A stretch of DNA of 64,000 nucleotides from DATBVX01 sp963810775 (GCA_963810775.1 CAWEOT010000015.1:1-64000), one strand, 5' to 3'. Positions 1-8,712 are shown, counted from the first letter of the stretch. Numbers and translations are program-made. The notes: generated from the letters alone by a model not told the origin.

Positions 1-250
1 AATCCAATCCATAAGGGGGACGCACAATGTATAGGCAGTTCGCGCTTGGCCTGCGGGAGGTCAGGAGGAACCGGCTGCGAGCCACGACACTCCTCTGCCA
101 GGCGGCGTTCCGTGAACGCGACGACGGACATTCGCTCAAATGGTGACAATGCTGCGTCGCATTTCTCGCTAGTCATATTGGATAGGGCTCGCTTCGCGGG
201 CTCAACTTGGGGCGAATCGGATGTGGATTACTCAGGGGACAACCCCTGAT
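1..250. other. Window edge, no supported gene
   Basis: I see no convincing coding region in this stretch. Short open frames exist, but none has a clear ribosome binding site or protein-like composition. A perfect hairpin lies at 232-249, directly before the next gene. Confidence 0.4.
232..249 (+). repeat. Perfect hairpin abutting a start codon
   Basis: Arms TCAGGGG (232-238) and CCCCTGA (243-249) pair perfectly around the tetraloop ACAA. The ATG of the following small gene begins at 251, so the hairpin covers the position where a ribosome binding site would lie. It may restrict initiation at that ATG. It could also mean the true start is the earlier ATG at 221. Confidence 0.5.
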
Positions 251-541
251 ATGGCACCAGCTATCAAGCCTGCGGACATCGACAAGCTAAGGGACCACCT
301 ACTACAAGGTGATCGCTGGCTCGCCGCAGCCCTAACGGGAGAGCGCGATGTCGGCAAGATGTCGCGCCTTGAGTTTGCGCAGGCGGCAGTGCGCGATGCG
401 CTGGGGTGGGCCACTGAGAGCGCCGATTGCGCAACGATCTTGATTGCTCTAGAGGGAGTGTGGATTGGCGATTTGAGTCCGCTCGCAGAGCGACATGTCG
501 AGGCCGCAAGAGACCTGTGCCGGCCCGTAGGTAAGCAATAA
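251..541 (+). CDS. Small hypothetical protein
   Basis: A 96-residue protein I do not recognise. It is soluble and mostly helical in character, with acidic and basic residues mixed and no signal peptide, membrane segment or metal motif. The chosen start is ATG 251; the same frame is open back to ATG 221, which would add ten residues. Choosing between them is difficult because a perfect hairpin sits directly before 251. The gene stands alone: nothing on the same strand follows for about 470 bases. It could be a chance open frame, but its amino-acid composition is balanced and lacks the arginine/serine-rich look of the antisense frames here. Confidence 0.45.
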   Translation: MAPAIKPADIDKLRDHLLQGDRWLAAALTGERDVGKMSRLEFAQAAVRDALGWATESADCATILIALEGVWIGDLSPLAERHVEAARDLCRPVGKQ

Positions 542-752
542 AAGAGCCGCGACACCTTGCGATGCCGCGCGGCGCGCAAAGAAGCAGAACCTCTGTCCGT
601 TAATCCCCGACAGCGTACCCAGCGGCTACGCGACCATGATCTTCGAGGAGTGCCACTAGCGACATGCCGTGCCAGTTGGGCGCGCTTTGCTGCACGGACT
701 AGTTGGCGTCGCCTGCGGAAATTAATGAATCGCGCCCCCGCTCCAAATCCTC

Positions 753-786
753 AAAGGCCTCGGCGCGAACCGCCGGGGTCTTTTTC
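753..786 (+). terminator. Rho-independent terminator (repeat family copy 1)
   Basis: Arms CCTCGGCG (758-765) and CGCCGGGG (771-778) flank the loop CGAAC. The stem extends outward through AAAGG/TCTTT with a G-U pair, and a run of T follows at 781-785. This is a textbook intrinsic terminator. Related copies lie at 893-922, in part at 1571-1586, and at 54921-54946. Confidence 0.75.
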
Positions 787-892
787 GTTTGACCGCTATC
801 GGGCCGATTGCAGCCGTCCACTCAGCCGGGTCGTCAGCCGGCAATCCGCAGCAAACAACACCACATGCGAGCCCCCGTTATCCCTTCTATTG

Positions 893-922
893 AGGCCTCG
901 GCGCGAACCGCCGGTGCCTTTC
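893..922 (+). terminator. Terminator-like hairpin (repeat family copy 2)
   Basis: The left arm and loop (896-908) are identical to copy 1 at 758-770. The right arm CGCCGGTG carries one mismatch. The stem is extended by AGG/CCT and followed by the T-rich sequence TTTCATTT. It lies about 90 bases upstream of the sulfatase remnant. Confidence 0.6.
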
Positions 923-1013
923 ATTTGCTTGCCCCAAGGAACAATAGCCCAGCATTTCGCATTGGATAGACTGTCGCCGTCCTCGGGTTCCGAAGGGGGA
1001 AGGGAGAAGCCAC

Positions 1014-1533
1014 ATGACCGTCATTTCCCGTTCAAGAGCAGTGCGTCGCCTGTGCACCGTGGCCGGATTGCTGGCGCTGGCGGCCCTCCAAAGTGCACAA
1101 GCCCAATCCAAGCCGAATATCCTCATCATCTGGGGTGATGACATCGGCTATTGGAACGTCAGCGCCTACAACCAAGGGATGATGGGATACAAGACACCCA
1201 ACATCGACCGCATCGCCCGGGAAGGTGCGCTCTTCACCGACTGGTACGGCCAGCAGAGCTGCACAGCCGGCCGCGCATCGTTCATCACCGGTCAAGTCGG
1301 CTTTGCGGGTTCCCAAGATTTTCAACCTGCGCTCGGATCCGTTCGAGAAAGGTGACGTGGTCGGCATGGATTACACACACTGGCGGGCGGACCGCACCTT
1401 CCTGCTCGTGCCGGCGCAGGAATATGTCGGCGCCTTCTTGGGGACCTTCAAGGAGTTCCCGCCGAGCCAGAAGGTCGGCAGCTTCAGCCTCGATAAAGTG
1501 ATGGAGAAACTACAGGCTCCACCACCGAACTGA
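1014..1533 (+). pseudogene. Arylsulfatase with large internal deletion
   Basis: The first part (1014-about 1305) encodes a signal peptide (cleavage near AQA-QS), the sulfatase N-terminus with a metal-binding DD in WGDDIGYW, and the formylglycine site CTAGR (CxAxR) at about residues 83-87. After FITGQ the sequence jumps to what reads as a sulfatase C-terminus (VPKIFNLRSDPFEKGD, then HWRADRTFLLVPAQEY, then FPPSQKVGSFSLDKVME), but in the next frame, ending at 1533. Family members usually run to about 500 residues, so roughly 350-400 central residues are missing and the frame is shifted. The catalytic core is therefore lost. Its RBS and signal peptide are intact, so a short exported fragment could still be made. 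Confidence 0.8.
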
Positions 1534-1570
1534 TGTCACGGGTGCTGGAACCAGCACTTCTCAATGAGTG

Positions 1571-1586
1571 CCTCGGCGCGAACCGC
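1571..1586 (+). repeat. Half copy of the terminator repeat
   Basis: Sixteen bases (CCTCGGCGCGAACCGC) match the left arm and loop of the terminators at 758 and 896. The right arm is replaced by TGCACTGGAGG, which supplies the ribosome binding site of the acyl-CoA ligase that follows. It therefore looks like a truncated terminator copy left between the sulfatase remnant and the ligase. Confidence 0.5.
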
Positions 1587-1604
1587 TGCACTGGAGGTAC
1601 GGAG

Positions 1605-3176
1605 TTGGAAACACCACTCACCCCGCTCGAATTTGCGCGCCGCGCACGGAAACTGCACGCCACCCGCGAAGCCGTCGTCGACGGGGACCTGCGCTTGACC
1701 TATGCGCAATTCGGCGAGCGTTGCGACCGCTGGTCGGCGGCATTGGCGAAGCTCGGCATCCGGCAGGGCGATCGCGTGGGGACGATCGCACCCAACACGC
1801 ACCAGCACTTGGAGCAGTTCTACGCTGTCCCGCAACTCGGAGCGGTCATCGTGCCCATGAACTACCGGCTGACGGGGGAGGATTTCGTCTTCCTCGCCAC
1901 GCACAGCGGCGCAAGGGCTCTGTGTGTGCACTCCGACTACATCGACGTGGTCGATAGCGTGCGCAGCCGTATGCCGGACGTAAAACATTTCGTGGCGCTC
2001 GAAGGACGAAGGCAAGGCTGGCTAGAGTACGAAACGCTGCTCACCGCAAGTGACGGCCAGTTCGAGCGTCCCGAGATCGACGAAACCGATCTGCTCGCCA
2101 TCAACTACACGAGCGGCACCACTTCGCGCCCCAAGGGCGTGATGGTCACGCATCGCAACGCGTGGATAAACTCAGTGGGCACGTTGGTGCACTGGACCAT
2201 GACGCCGGCGGATCGGTATCTGTGGACGCTGCCCATGTTCCACGCCAACGGTTGGACGTTCACGTGGACCGTGACGGCTGCGGGCGCGACGCACATCTGC
2301 CTACGCAAGGCGGAACTGGCGGCAATCTACGCACACATCAACGGCGAGCAGGTGACCATGCTCTGTGCCGCGCCGACTGTGCTCATCGGCATTGCCACTG
2401 GGTCGGAGGAACAGCGCAAGCAGCTGCGGCGAGGGGTGCGCGTCTTCACGGCCGGTGCACCGCCCGCCGCCGCCACGATTGAGCGAATGGAAGGCGATCT
2501 TGGCTGGCACATTACGCACGTTTACGGTCTCACTGAGACGGCGCCCTTCATTTCGATCTGCGAGCCTTTACCCGCGCATGCCGAGGTGTCCGCTACGCAG
2601 CGGGCGAATATAAAAGCGCGACAGGGTGTCGAGTTGATAACGTCCGGCGAGCTGCGGGTGGTGGATGAGGAGCTCAATGATGTTCCGCGCGATGGCGCGA
2701 CACTAGGCGAGATCGTTGCTCGCGGGAACGTGATCATGAAGGGCTACTATAACGATCCGGAAGCAAGCGCCGCGGCCTTCGCCGGCGGCTGGTTCCATTC
2801 CGGCGATGCGGCCGTGGTGCATCCGGACGGTTACGTGGAGATTCGCGATCGCTTCAAGGACGTGATCATCAGCGGCGGCGAGAACATTTCATCGATCGAA
2901 GTCGAGGGTGCCCTGCTGCGCCACCCGGCGGTGCTCGAAGTCGCCGTGGTCGGCATGCCGCACGAGAAGTGGGGCGAATCGCCTAACGCATTCGTCGTGT
3001 TGCGCCCGGGCGCGTGTGCAACGGAGGCGGAACTCCGGGACTTCGCGCGCGACAGACTAGCGCACTTTAAAGTGCCGAGCGCCTTCAAGTTCGTGACGCA
3101 GTTGCCGAAGACAGCGACAGGCAAGATCCAGAAGTATTTGTTGCGCGCCGGGAAACCGGGGATTGCCCGGCAATGA
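1605..3176 (+). CDS. Acyl-CoA ligase, AMP-forming (FadD-like)
   Basis: Activates a carboxylic acid, probably a fatty or aromatic acid, to its CoA thioester through an acyl-adenylate. It is about 523 residues long, as usual for the family. The phosphate-binding motif YTSGTTSRPKGVMVTH lies near residue 168, the adenine motif GLTETAPF near 310, the A8-type hinge RFKDVIISGGENIS near 415, and the catalytic lysine segment PKTATGKIQKYLLR near the C-terminus. I chose TTG 1605 because GGAGG at 1593-1597 is well spaced from it. An in-frame ATG at 1533 would add 24 residues unlike the family and overlaps a terminator remnant. The downstream MaoC remnant suggests a former fatty-acid or steroid-type catabolic operon. 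The substrate cannot be told from sequence. Confidence 0.88.
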   Translation: METPLTPLEFARRARKLHATREAVVDGDLRLTYAQFGERCDRWSAALAKLGIRQGDRVGTIAPNTHQHLEQFYAVPQLGAVIVPMNYRLTGEDFVFLATHSGARALCVHSDYIDVVDSVRSRMPDVKHFVALEGRRQGWLEYETLLTASDGQFERPEIDETDLLAINYTSGTTSRPKGVMVTHRNAWINSVGTLVHWTMTPADRYLWTLPMFHANGWTFTWTVTAAGATHICLRKAELAAIYAHINGEQVTMLCAAPTVLIGIATGSEEQRKQLRRGVRVFTAGAPPAAATIERMEGDLGWHITHVYGLTETAPFISICEPLPAHAEVSATQRANIKARQGVELITSGELRVVDEELNDVPRDGATLGEIVARGNVIMKGYYNDPEASAAAFAGGWFHSGDAAVVHPDGYVEIRDRFKDVIISGGENISSIEVEGALLRHPAVLEVAVVGMPHEKWGESPNAFVVLRPGACATEAELRDFARDRLAHFKVPSAFKFVTQLPKTATGKIQKYLLRAGKPGIARQ

Positions 3177-3229
3177 TGGACACAATCGAGCGCAGCAGGG
3201 ATGAGCCTCTGTACCTGGAGGATCTTTAG

Positions 3230-3337
3230 GTGGGGCTGCGCTTCTCAACCGGTTTCCACCTACTGGATGTGCAGCAGATCAAAGCATTCGCGCGCCAGTT
3301 CGATCCGCAGCCCTTTCATCTCGACGAGGGAGCCGCG
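3230..3337 (+). pseudogene. Truncated MaoC-like enoyl-CoA hydratase
   Basis: Following a good ribosome binding site (TGGAGGATCTTTAG, then GTG 3230), about 36 residues read as the start of a MaoC-family hydratase. The diagnostic stretch is IKAFARQFDPQPFHLDEGAA, which matches the usual FARQFDPQPFH core. After that the frame loses all resemblance to the family (normal length about 150 residues), so the gene is cut off. It lies 53 bases behind the acyl-CoA ligase and was probably cotranscribed with it. Confidence 0.6.
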
Positions 3338-3387
3338 AGCAACCACACAAACTCGACGTGTACCGTTGGTGCCCTATGCGCGCAACA

Positions 3388-3417
3388 AACGCGAGCGCCG
3401 CCCGAAGGCGACGCTCA
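3388..3417. repeat. GC-rich imperfect hairpin
   Basis: The sequence GAGCG-CC-GCC-CGAA-GGC-GA-CGCTC folds back on itself with a small internal loop and a CGAA tetraloop. It lies between the truncated MaoC gene and the convergent gene at 3435-4262, so it may act as a shared transcription end. There is no T run. Confidence 0.35.
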
Positions 3418-3434
3418 CGTGACGATCATTGTGA

Positions 3435-4262
3435 TTAGGGTTTCTCGCAATCCCTGCGCTTTATCGGCTGCGTGCAGAAAACGCCACCCTCCGTGATGGT
3501 CTGGTTGCCCCCCGCCTCGGTGGCGAGGATCTCGAACTCATAGACTCGGTTTGATCGCAGGAATTGTTTCGGCACGAGGAAGCTGCTCACCCCCTTTGGC
3601 AGGTCAACATCGAACTGCGCCGGTATTTTCCCCGGGGGCAACGGCTCCGGATTCGTGGCGTCGGCAATCACCACATGGTAGCCGACGACATTCACAGGCC
3701 CGAGCTCGGGAATAATCGGGTCGGTCACACTCTTCCAGCGGATTAGAAGATTCTCACCCGGCGAGACGACATCGCCGTCCTCGGGCGCTAGGATTTCAGG
3801 GCCGGCAGGAACCTTATGCGAGAGGAAGGCGACGCCCCTGAATTTCGCGTCTTCGCTCGCGCCTTTGAAGATGTACTTTCCTTCGGGCCACGCAGAAAGA
3901 AGCTCGGTTAGCCAGATTTCGGGCTCTTCCTCGTCGCGCTCGCAGCCGAGCGCACGCTCCAGGTCGATGATCTGCGGCTCCACCCGTTCCTGGAATCCTT
4001 CCGTGACGTCATGCGTCACTCCCGGGCCACCGACCGCTCCGAACTCGTAAACGATCTGGCCGTTCGGGTCCTTGACCGAACCCTCGGAGACGCCGTCGGT
4101 GTCGAAGCTGATCTGAATACCCATGTCGCAGGCCGACGCGTTCGTCTCGAAATGGATGTTCGTGATCTTGAACGGCTCAGCCCCATTTGCGGGAGTCGCG
4201 ACCGCCGCTAGGGCGGCGCCGGCTACGACGATATGACATAACATTTCACCGTATCGATTCAT
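3435..4262 (-). CDS. Exported protein with fibronectin-like domain
   Basis: About 275 residues with a signal peptide (MNRYGEMLCHIVVAGAALAA, cleavage near NGA-EP). The mature part has an N-terminal region with two cysteines, then a segment beginning PAGPEILAPEDGDVVSPGEN whose beta-rich pattern (LLIRWKSVTD, YHVVIADATN, VYEFEILATEAGGNQT) looks like a fibronectin type III fold. Two further cysteines lie near the C-terminus (FCTQPIKRRDC). I chose the start at 4262 because GGAG precedes it and the signal peptide begins there; the frame is open to 4313. The function is unknown. It is likely a secreted or periplasmic binding or adhesion protein. Confidence 0.7.
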   Translation of the reverse strand: MNRYGEMLCHIVVAGAALAAVATPANGAEPFKITNIHFETNASACDMGIQISFDTDGVSEGSVKDPNGQIVYEFGAVGGPGVTHDVTEGFQERVEPQIIDLERALGCERDEEEPEIWLTELLSAWPEGKYIFKGASEDAKFRGVAFLSHKVPAGPEILAPEDGDVVSPGENLLIRWKSVTDPIIPELGPVNVVGYHVVIADATNPEPLPPGKIPAQFDVDLPKGVSSFLVPKQFLRSNRVYEFEILATEAGGNQTITEGGVFCTQPIKRRDCEKP

Positions 4263-4654
4263 TGAAGTTTCTCCAACCACTGCGTGGAGTATTGCGCGAA
4301 TTTGCGGCAGCAAGCCGACCTTCCCACAGGATTAGACGCGCGCCAGCGCAAAATCCATCGACCCGCCCAGCGCTCAAACGATGATTTGGGTCAGTGTCAG
4401 CTCGCGCGTCGGCGGCGCATGATGCGTAGTGCCCGAAGGCGTGGATTCTTGTTCGTCTCGCTAGGGCGCGCTCATCGGAGCTCTAATCGCACGCTGCCAC
4501 GTTCGGCTTAGACTCAGCCGCTGCGTGCGAGACTCTTCTGGCGCGGCCCCGCGCCAGCGCCGGCGGTTCGACGCGCCGAGCAGCCTATACTCGGGGTCTG
4601 GCTACCCCGACCGGCAAAGCTGCGACCATCATACGGCACACGTCGATCTATGGC
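4263..4654. other. Divergent intergenic region
   Basis: About 390 bases separate the exported protein (minus strand) and the flippase (plus strand), so promoters for both should lie here. I see no clear -35/-10 pair. The last 45 bases (about 4610-4654) are open in the flippase frame and read as a plausible flippase N-terminus. Confidence 0.4.
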
Positions 4655-6058
4655 GTGGGCCAAGTTATGCGCGGCCTGTCCTCTCTGGTTCTGATTCCGA
4701 TCTACACCACGCATCTCGCGCCGGCCGAGTTCGGGCTCGTCGAGCTGCTGACCGTCGTCATCGATTTCGCGGCCCTGCTCATTGGCGGCCGTCTCGGCAT
4801 CGCGCTTTTCAAGTACTACCACGATGCGACCTCGGAGGAGCAGAAGCGCAAGGTCGTTTCCACGGCGCTGGTGTCAGCGAGCCTCGCGAATCTCGCGGCG
4901 ATCGTCCTTATTGCGATCCTGAGCCGGGGCGCGGCCGAATGGTCGAGCGTGCCGGAGGGGTTCAACACGGCGTTGCGCGTGCTTTCCATTACTCTGGTGC
5001 TGAATGCCTTCAACGAGGTGTTCTTCTCGTACCTGCGGCTGAAGGAGCGGCCCAAAGCCTATGTCGCAGCAAACCTCCTGCGATTCGTAGGCCAGTTGCT
5101 GCTCAATATCCTCTTCATCGTATATCTCGGCTTCGGCTATTGGGGAATCATCCTGGCCGCAGTGATCAGCAGCGCCATCCTTGCGCTGCTGTTTGCCTGC
5201 TGGCTGCTGCCGCGCATCGGAATCACGTTCAGCCGGGAATATGCGACCAGACTGTTCCTCTTTTCATTCCCCCTCGTCATCTCAGCTTTGGGCCTTTACT
5301 ACGTCACGCTCGGTAACCGTTACTTTCTCAAGCTCTACCAGGGTCTGGCCGCAGTGGGCATCTACGCGCTGGCCCACAAGTTGGGACTGACATTCATGAG
5401 CTTGGCCTGGGGACCTTTTGCCGCGTTCTGGAATACCAAGCAATTCGAGTACGCTCGCGGGCCGGACGCGCATCGGTTCTTCGGCACGGTCTTTCTCTAT
5501 CTCAATTTCGTGTTGATCCCCGCGGCCGTTGGCGTCGTGGTTCTTACGCCCCATTTCCTACGAATCTTTGCGACAGCCGACTATGCGCCCGCGATCGCGC
5601 TGGCGCCCTGGATAGTCGCCGCCGCTATCGTGCAATGCTGGACAGATTATTTGCGGTTCGGAATATTCCATGCGTCGAGAAACCGCCACCTGACCTACGG
5701 CACTTTGATCTCAGCCGTGTTGGTCACTCTCCTTTATGTTTGGTGGATTCCCCGCGAGGGCGCGCTGGGCGCGGCTAAAGCCTCGTTTGCCGCCCTCGTC
5801 GTCCGGCTAGGTTATTTTGCGGCGGTGGGTTGCAAATTCTTTCCGATCGACGTTCCGTGGGGTCGCTTCGCGGTGTTGTCCGCTTGTTTCCTCGCAGCAC
5901 ACGCTTTGCTGGCTTCCTGGTCGCTTCCCGACGGAATCGCGATGGTCGTCAAGGGAGGAATTATTGTCGCGATCGCGATTGCCCTCGCGGCTTCCCCGCT
6001 GACCTTCCCGCAGCATCGGGCCCTCGTGACCGAGTGGCTTGCACGCAGGCGCAATTGA
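4655..6058 (+). CDS. Polysaccharide/lipid-linked glycan flippase (MOP superfamily)
   Basis: Integral membrane protein of at least 467 residues with about twelve hydrophobic segments. It is of the Wzx/oligosaccharide-flippase type that moves lipid-linked sugars across the inner membrane. Family-like features are the amphipathic N-terminus GVGQVMRGLSSLVLIPIY, the Tyr/Phe-rich segment GLAAVGIYALAHKLG near residue 230, and even spacing of helices. GTG 4655 is only a minimal start. The frame is open upstream and continues family-like sequence (HTSIYGVGQ), so the true start is probably a non-ATG codon near 4598-4613. Six bases separate it from the downstream hydrolase, so the two are probably cotranscribed. 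The cargo cannot be inferred. Confidence 0.8.
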   Translation: MGQVMRGLSSLVLIPIYTTHLAPAEFGLVELLTVVIDFAALLIGGRLGIALFKYYHDATSEEQKRKVVSTALVSASLANLAAIVLIAILSRGAAEWSSVPEGFNTALRVLSITLVLNAFNEVFFSYLRLKERPKAYVAANLLRFVGQLLLNILFIVYLGFGYWGIILAAVISSAILALLFACWLLPRIGITFSREYATRLFLFSFPLVISALGLYYVTLGNRYFLKLYQGLAAVGIYALAHKLGLTFMSLAWGPFAAFWNTKQFEYARGPDAHRFFGTVFLYLNFVLIPAAVGVVVLTPHFLRIFATADYAPAIALAPWIVAAAIVQCWTDYLRFGIFHASRNRHLTYGTLISAVLVTLLYVWWIPREGALGAAKASFAALVVRLGYFAAVGCKFFPIDVPWGRFAVLSACFLAAHALLASWSLPDGIAMVVKGGIIVAIAIALAASPLTFPQHRALVTEWLARRRN

Positions 6059-6063
6059 AAGCG

Positions 6064-7602
6064 ATGCGTCAGCTGTTCGTAGCAGGATTCGATGCGCTGG
6101 ATGCCGGTCTGGTTCGCACGTGGGCGGAAGCCGGCTTGTTGCCGACCTTCCGCGCGCTGCTGGGTTCTTCGGCCTGGTGCGCCTTCGAGATACCTCCGCA
6201 GTATTCGAGCGGCATGATCTGGCCGAGCATCAATACCGGCCTGCCACCTTCGGAGCATCAATCCGGCTTCGCTACGCGATTGACCGGCGACGGGTACAGC
6301 CTTCGGCCACGGCAGATTGCGGACATTCAAGGCAAGCAGTTCTGGAACCAACTCGCGGATCGCGGTCACCGGATCATCGTGGCCGATGTGCCCTTCTCGC
6401 GCCTTATTCCAGAGAGCGGCGGCCAGCAGTTCTGGGGATGGGGACAGCATGACTGGACGGGCGAGCCGGCGTCACACCCGCCGAGTCTGCTGCCGGATCT
6501 GCAGCGTCAGTTCGGCAAGTTCCCGCTCCGATACGCGATGGACTACTCGCTGCGACCCGAATCCTTGCGTGAGCTGCGCGATCACGTTCTCGCCGCCATA
6601 GGGCAACGGACCAATCTATTAGGGTCGCTGCTCCAGTCGCCGGACTGGGACTTCTTCTATGCCGCCTTCCCTGAATGCCACACGGCGGGCCATATGTTCT
6701 GGCATCTCAACGACCCAAGCCATCCCGCGCACCTGCAAGGTATGCGCGCACAGATCGGCAATGCGCTGCAAGATACCTACGTGAGGCTCGATGCGGCACT
6801 GGGGGAGTTGCTGGAAAGGCTCAACCCGGACGCCGCCCGCGTCATATTCTTTTCGCACGGCATGGGTCCGAACTATCACGGTAACCATCTCTTCCCGGAA
6901 TTGCTGCGGCGATTCAACGCTCGCTTCGGCGATGCGGGCACGGTTACCGAGACGGCGAGCACCACCGAGCGCATCTGGAAACTGACGGTCGGTGTCTTGC
7001 CGGAAAGGTTGCGTCGCATGGTCAAAACCCGACTGCCACTCGATATCAGGCGTTGGGTCAGTGCGAAGCGTGCCGAGAATCGCAGCCATTGGCGGACCGC
7101 GCGCAGTTTCGCCATGCCGCATCTGGATGGGTTTTCCGCGGTACGCGTGAATCTGAGCGGCCGCGAGCCGGAGGGGCGGGTTGCACCTGGCGAGGCGTAT
7201 CGCGCCTACGTCGCGGAACTCGAAACGGAAATACGAAGCTGGATCAATACCGAGACGGGTCGACCAGCGGTCGAGCGCATTCACCGCGCCGACGAGGCCA
7301 CGGACCCGCTGAACGCCGGAGCTGCACCCGACCTCATGCTTTGGTGGAGCAAAGCGAGTCCGATAAGCTCGGTCCGATCGGCAAAGCTCGGGCGCGTCTC
7401 GGGCAGACTCACCGAAGACAGGTCCGGTGAGCACCGCATGAATGGCTTGTTTCTAGTCCAGGTCCCGGGGCAGCCTTCAGGCTGGCGCTCCATCGAAACG
7501 ATGGAGCTCATCGATATCGCACCGACACTGATTGAACTGGCGGGAATTGCCCCGGGCGCAAGCTATCGCGGACGCAGCCGGTACAAGGAATTATTGATGT
7601 GA
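6064..7602 (+). CDS. Type I phosphodiesterase/alkaline phosphatase superfamily protein
   Basis: About 512 residues. The N-terminus LFVAGFDALDAGLVRTWAEA carries the first metal-binding Asp typical of the nucleotide pyrophosphatase/phosphodiesterase family. It is followed by WPSINTGLPPSEHQ, the usual location of the nucleophile, and by FFSHGMGPNYHGNH near residue 265, a metal-ligand region. The end (TLIELAGIAPGASYRGRS) matches the sulfatase/phosphatase-type C-terminus. No signal peptide is seen, so it is probably cytoplasmic. Context with a flippase suggests processing of a phospho- or sulfo-glycan intermediate. The start is ATG 6064, six bases after the flippase stop; the frame is open much further upstream but only inside the flippase gene. 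Confidence 0.8.
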   Translation: MRQLFVAGFDALDAGLVRTWAEAGLLPTFRALLGSSAWCAFEIPPQYSSGMIWPSINTGLPPSEHQSGFATRLTGDGYSLRPRQIADIQGKQFWNQLADRGHRIIVADVPFSRLIPESGGQQFWGWGQHDWTGEPASHPPSLLPDLQRQFGKFPLRYAMDYSLRPESLRELRDHVLAAIGQRTNLLGSLLQSPDWDFFYAAFPECHTAGHMFWHLNDPSHPAHLQGMRAQIGNALQDTYVRLDAALGELLERLNPDAARVIFFSHGMGPNYHGNHLFPELLRRFNARFGDAGTVTETASTTERIWKLTVGVLPERLRRMVKTRLPLDIRRWVSAKRAENRSHWRTARSFAMPHLDGFSAVRVNLSGREPEGRVAPGEAYRAYVAELETEIRSWINTETGRPAVERIHRADEATDPLNAGAAPDLMLWWSKASPISSVRSAKLGRVSGRLTEDRSGEHRMNGLFLVQVPGQPSGWRSIETMELIDIAPTLIELAGIAPGASYRGRSRYKELLM

Positions 7603-7608
7603 GCACTA

Positions 7609-8712
7609 ATGGGGACCTCGATGCAATCCGTTATTGATTCGAGTGCCGCGTATGAGCGTTGGCTTGGCGAGCGCTTGGTGCTCGTTCGTGCGGATGTCAA
7701 GTCCAAGCACGAGAAGATGGCCACGAAGCCGTTTCCATTTTTGCGCGGCAGCTTCTTTCGATGGGTGGAAGTGTGGCCCGGGCTTTGCCCTGAGCTGGCG
7801 CACGCGCCCTGTGTGCTCGGGATCGGTGATCTGCACGTCGAAAACTTTGGCACCTGGCGGGACGGTGAGGGGCGGCTGGCGTGGGGCGCGAACGATTTCG
7901 ATGAGGCTGCGACGATGCCGTACACGAATGATCTGGTGCGGCTGTGTACGAGCGCGCTCCTCGCCGTTGAAGAGTCATCGTCGAAGATCTCAACGCGGAG
8001 CGCGTGCGCAGCCGTGCTCGAGGGATATCGCGACTCCCTCACGAGCGGGGGCTCGCCGATTGTGCTTGGCATGCGCCACGGATGGCTGCGAGATCTCGCT
8101 GAGAATCGACTGGAAGAGGAAGGCAAGTTTTGGAAGGACCTGGCGGATCTGGATGCCGTGCGGACACCGCGGTTCATTCGGCGACTTTTCGCTAGGGTGA
8201 TGCCGGCGCGAAGAATTGGATTTCATATCGTACATCGCACAAGTGGCTTGGGAAGTCTCGGCAGACAGCGATTCACGGCAGTTGCGGAATGGCACGGGGG
8301 TCCGATTGCGCGCGAGGTGAAGGCTCTTACTGAATCAGCCTGGCACTGGCGTCAAGCTTCCGGCGAGGGCCGTTCGAGAAGGGCGGCTCGGGTGCAATAC
8401 GACTCATTGGCCCGGCACGCGGTACGCGCGCTCGACCCTTCGCTGTATGTGCAGGGTGACTGGGTCGTGCGGAGGCTGGCACCCGACTGTCGGAAGATCG
8501 AAATTAAGGAACTGCCGCGCAACACGGATCTTCGGAAACTTCTGACGAGGATGGGATGGGAGACGGCAAATATTCACTTGGCAAGTGAGCGCCAACGCGG
8601 CGCGGTGCTGCGGGATTTGAAGCGCCGGAAGGGGAAGTGGCTATACGAGGCCACTGAGCGGATGGCGGAGGTGACAATGCAGGATTGGAAGGAGTGGAGG
8701 AAAGCGCGATAG
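7609..8712 (+). CDS. DUF2252 kinase-like protein
   Basis: About 367 residues matching the DUF2252 family. It has KPFPFLRGSFFRW near residue 45, then GIGDLHVENFGTWRDGEG near 80 and GANDFDEAATMPYTNDLVRL near 100. The GDxHxxNFG and DFDEA elements look like the catalytic-loop HxxN and metal-binding DFD of protein-kinase-like folds. The family's substrate is not established. The gene follows the phosphodiesterase by six bases, so it is probably in the flippase operon. ATG 7609 is used; an alternative ATG lies four codons in. Confidence 0.82.
   Translation: MGTSMQSVIDSSAAYERWLGERLVLVRADVKSKHEKMATKPFPFLRGSFFRWVEVWPGLCPELAHAPCVLGIGDLHVENFGTWRDGEGRLAWGANDFDEAATMPYTNDLVRLCTSALLAVEESSSKISTRSACAAVLEGYRDSLTSGGSPIVLGMRHGWLRDLAENRLEEEGKFWKDLADLDAVRTPRFIRRLFARVMPARRIGFHIVHRTSGLGSLGRQRFTAVAEWHGGPIAREVKALTESAWHWRQASGEGRSRRAARVQYDSLARHAVRALDPSLYVQGDWVVRRLAPDCRKIEIKELPRNTDLRKLLTRMGWETANIHLASERQRGAVLRDLKRRKGKWLYEATERMAEVTMQDWKEWRKAR

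Larger units (their letters stand above)
542..1013. other. Intergenic stretch with two related hairpins
   Basis: No gene is supported here. The stretch contains two copies of a terminator-like hairpin (about 753-785 and 893-922), then the leader of the sulfatase remnant with a GGGAGAAG-type ribosome binding site just before 1014. Confidence 0.5.

Noticed and set aside
28..147. Short frame starting MYRQFALGLREV at the left edge
   Set aside because: Forty codons without a ribosome binding site or recognisable features; probably chance.
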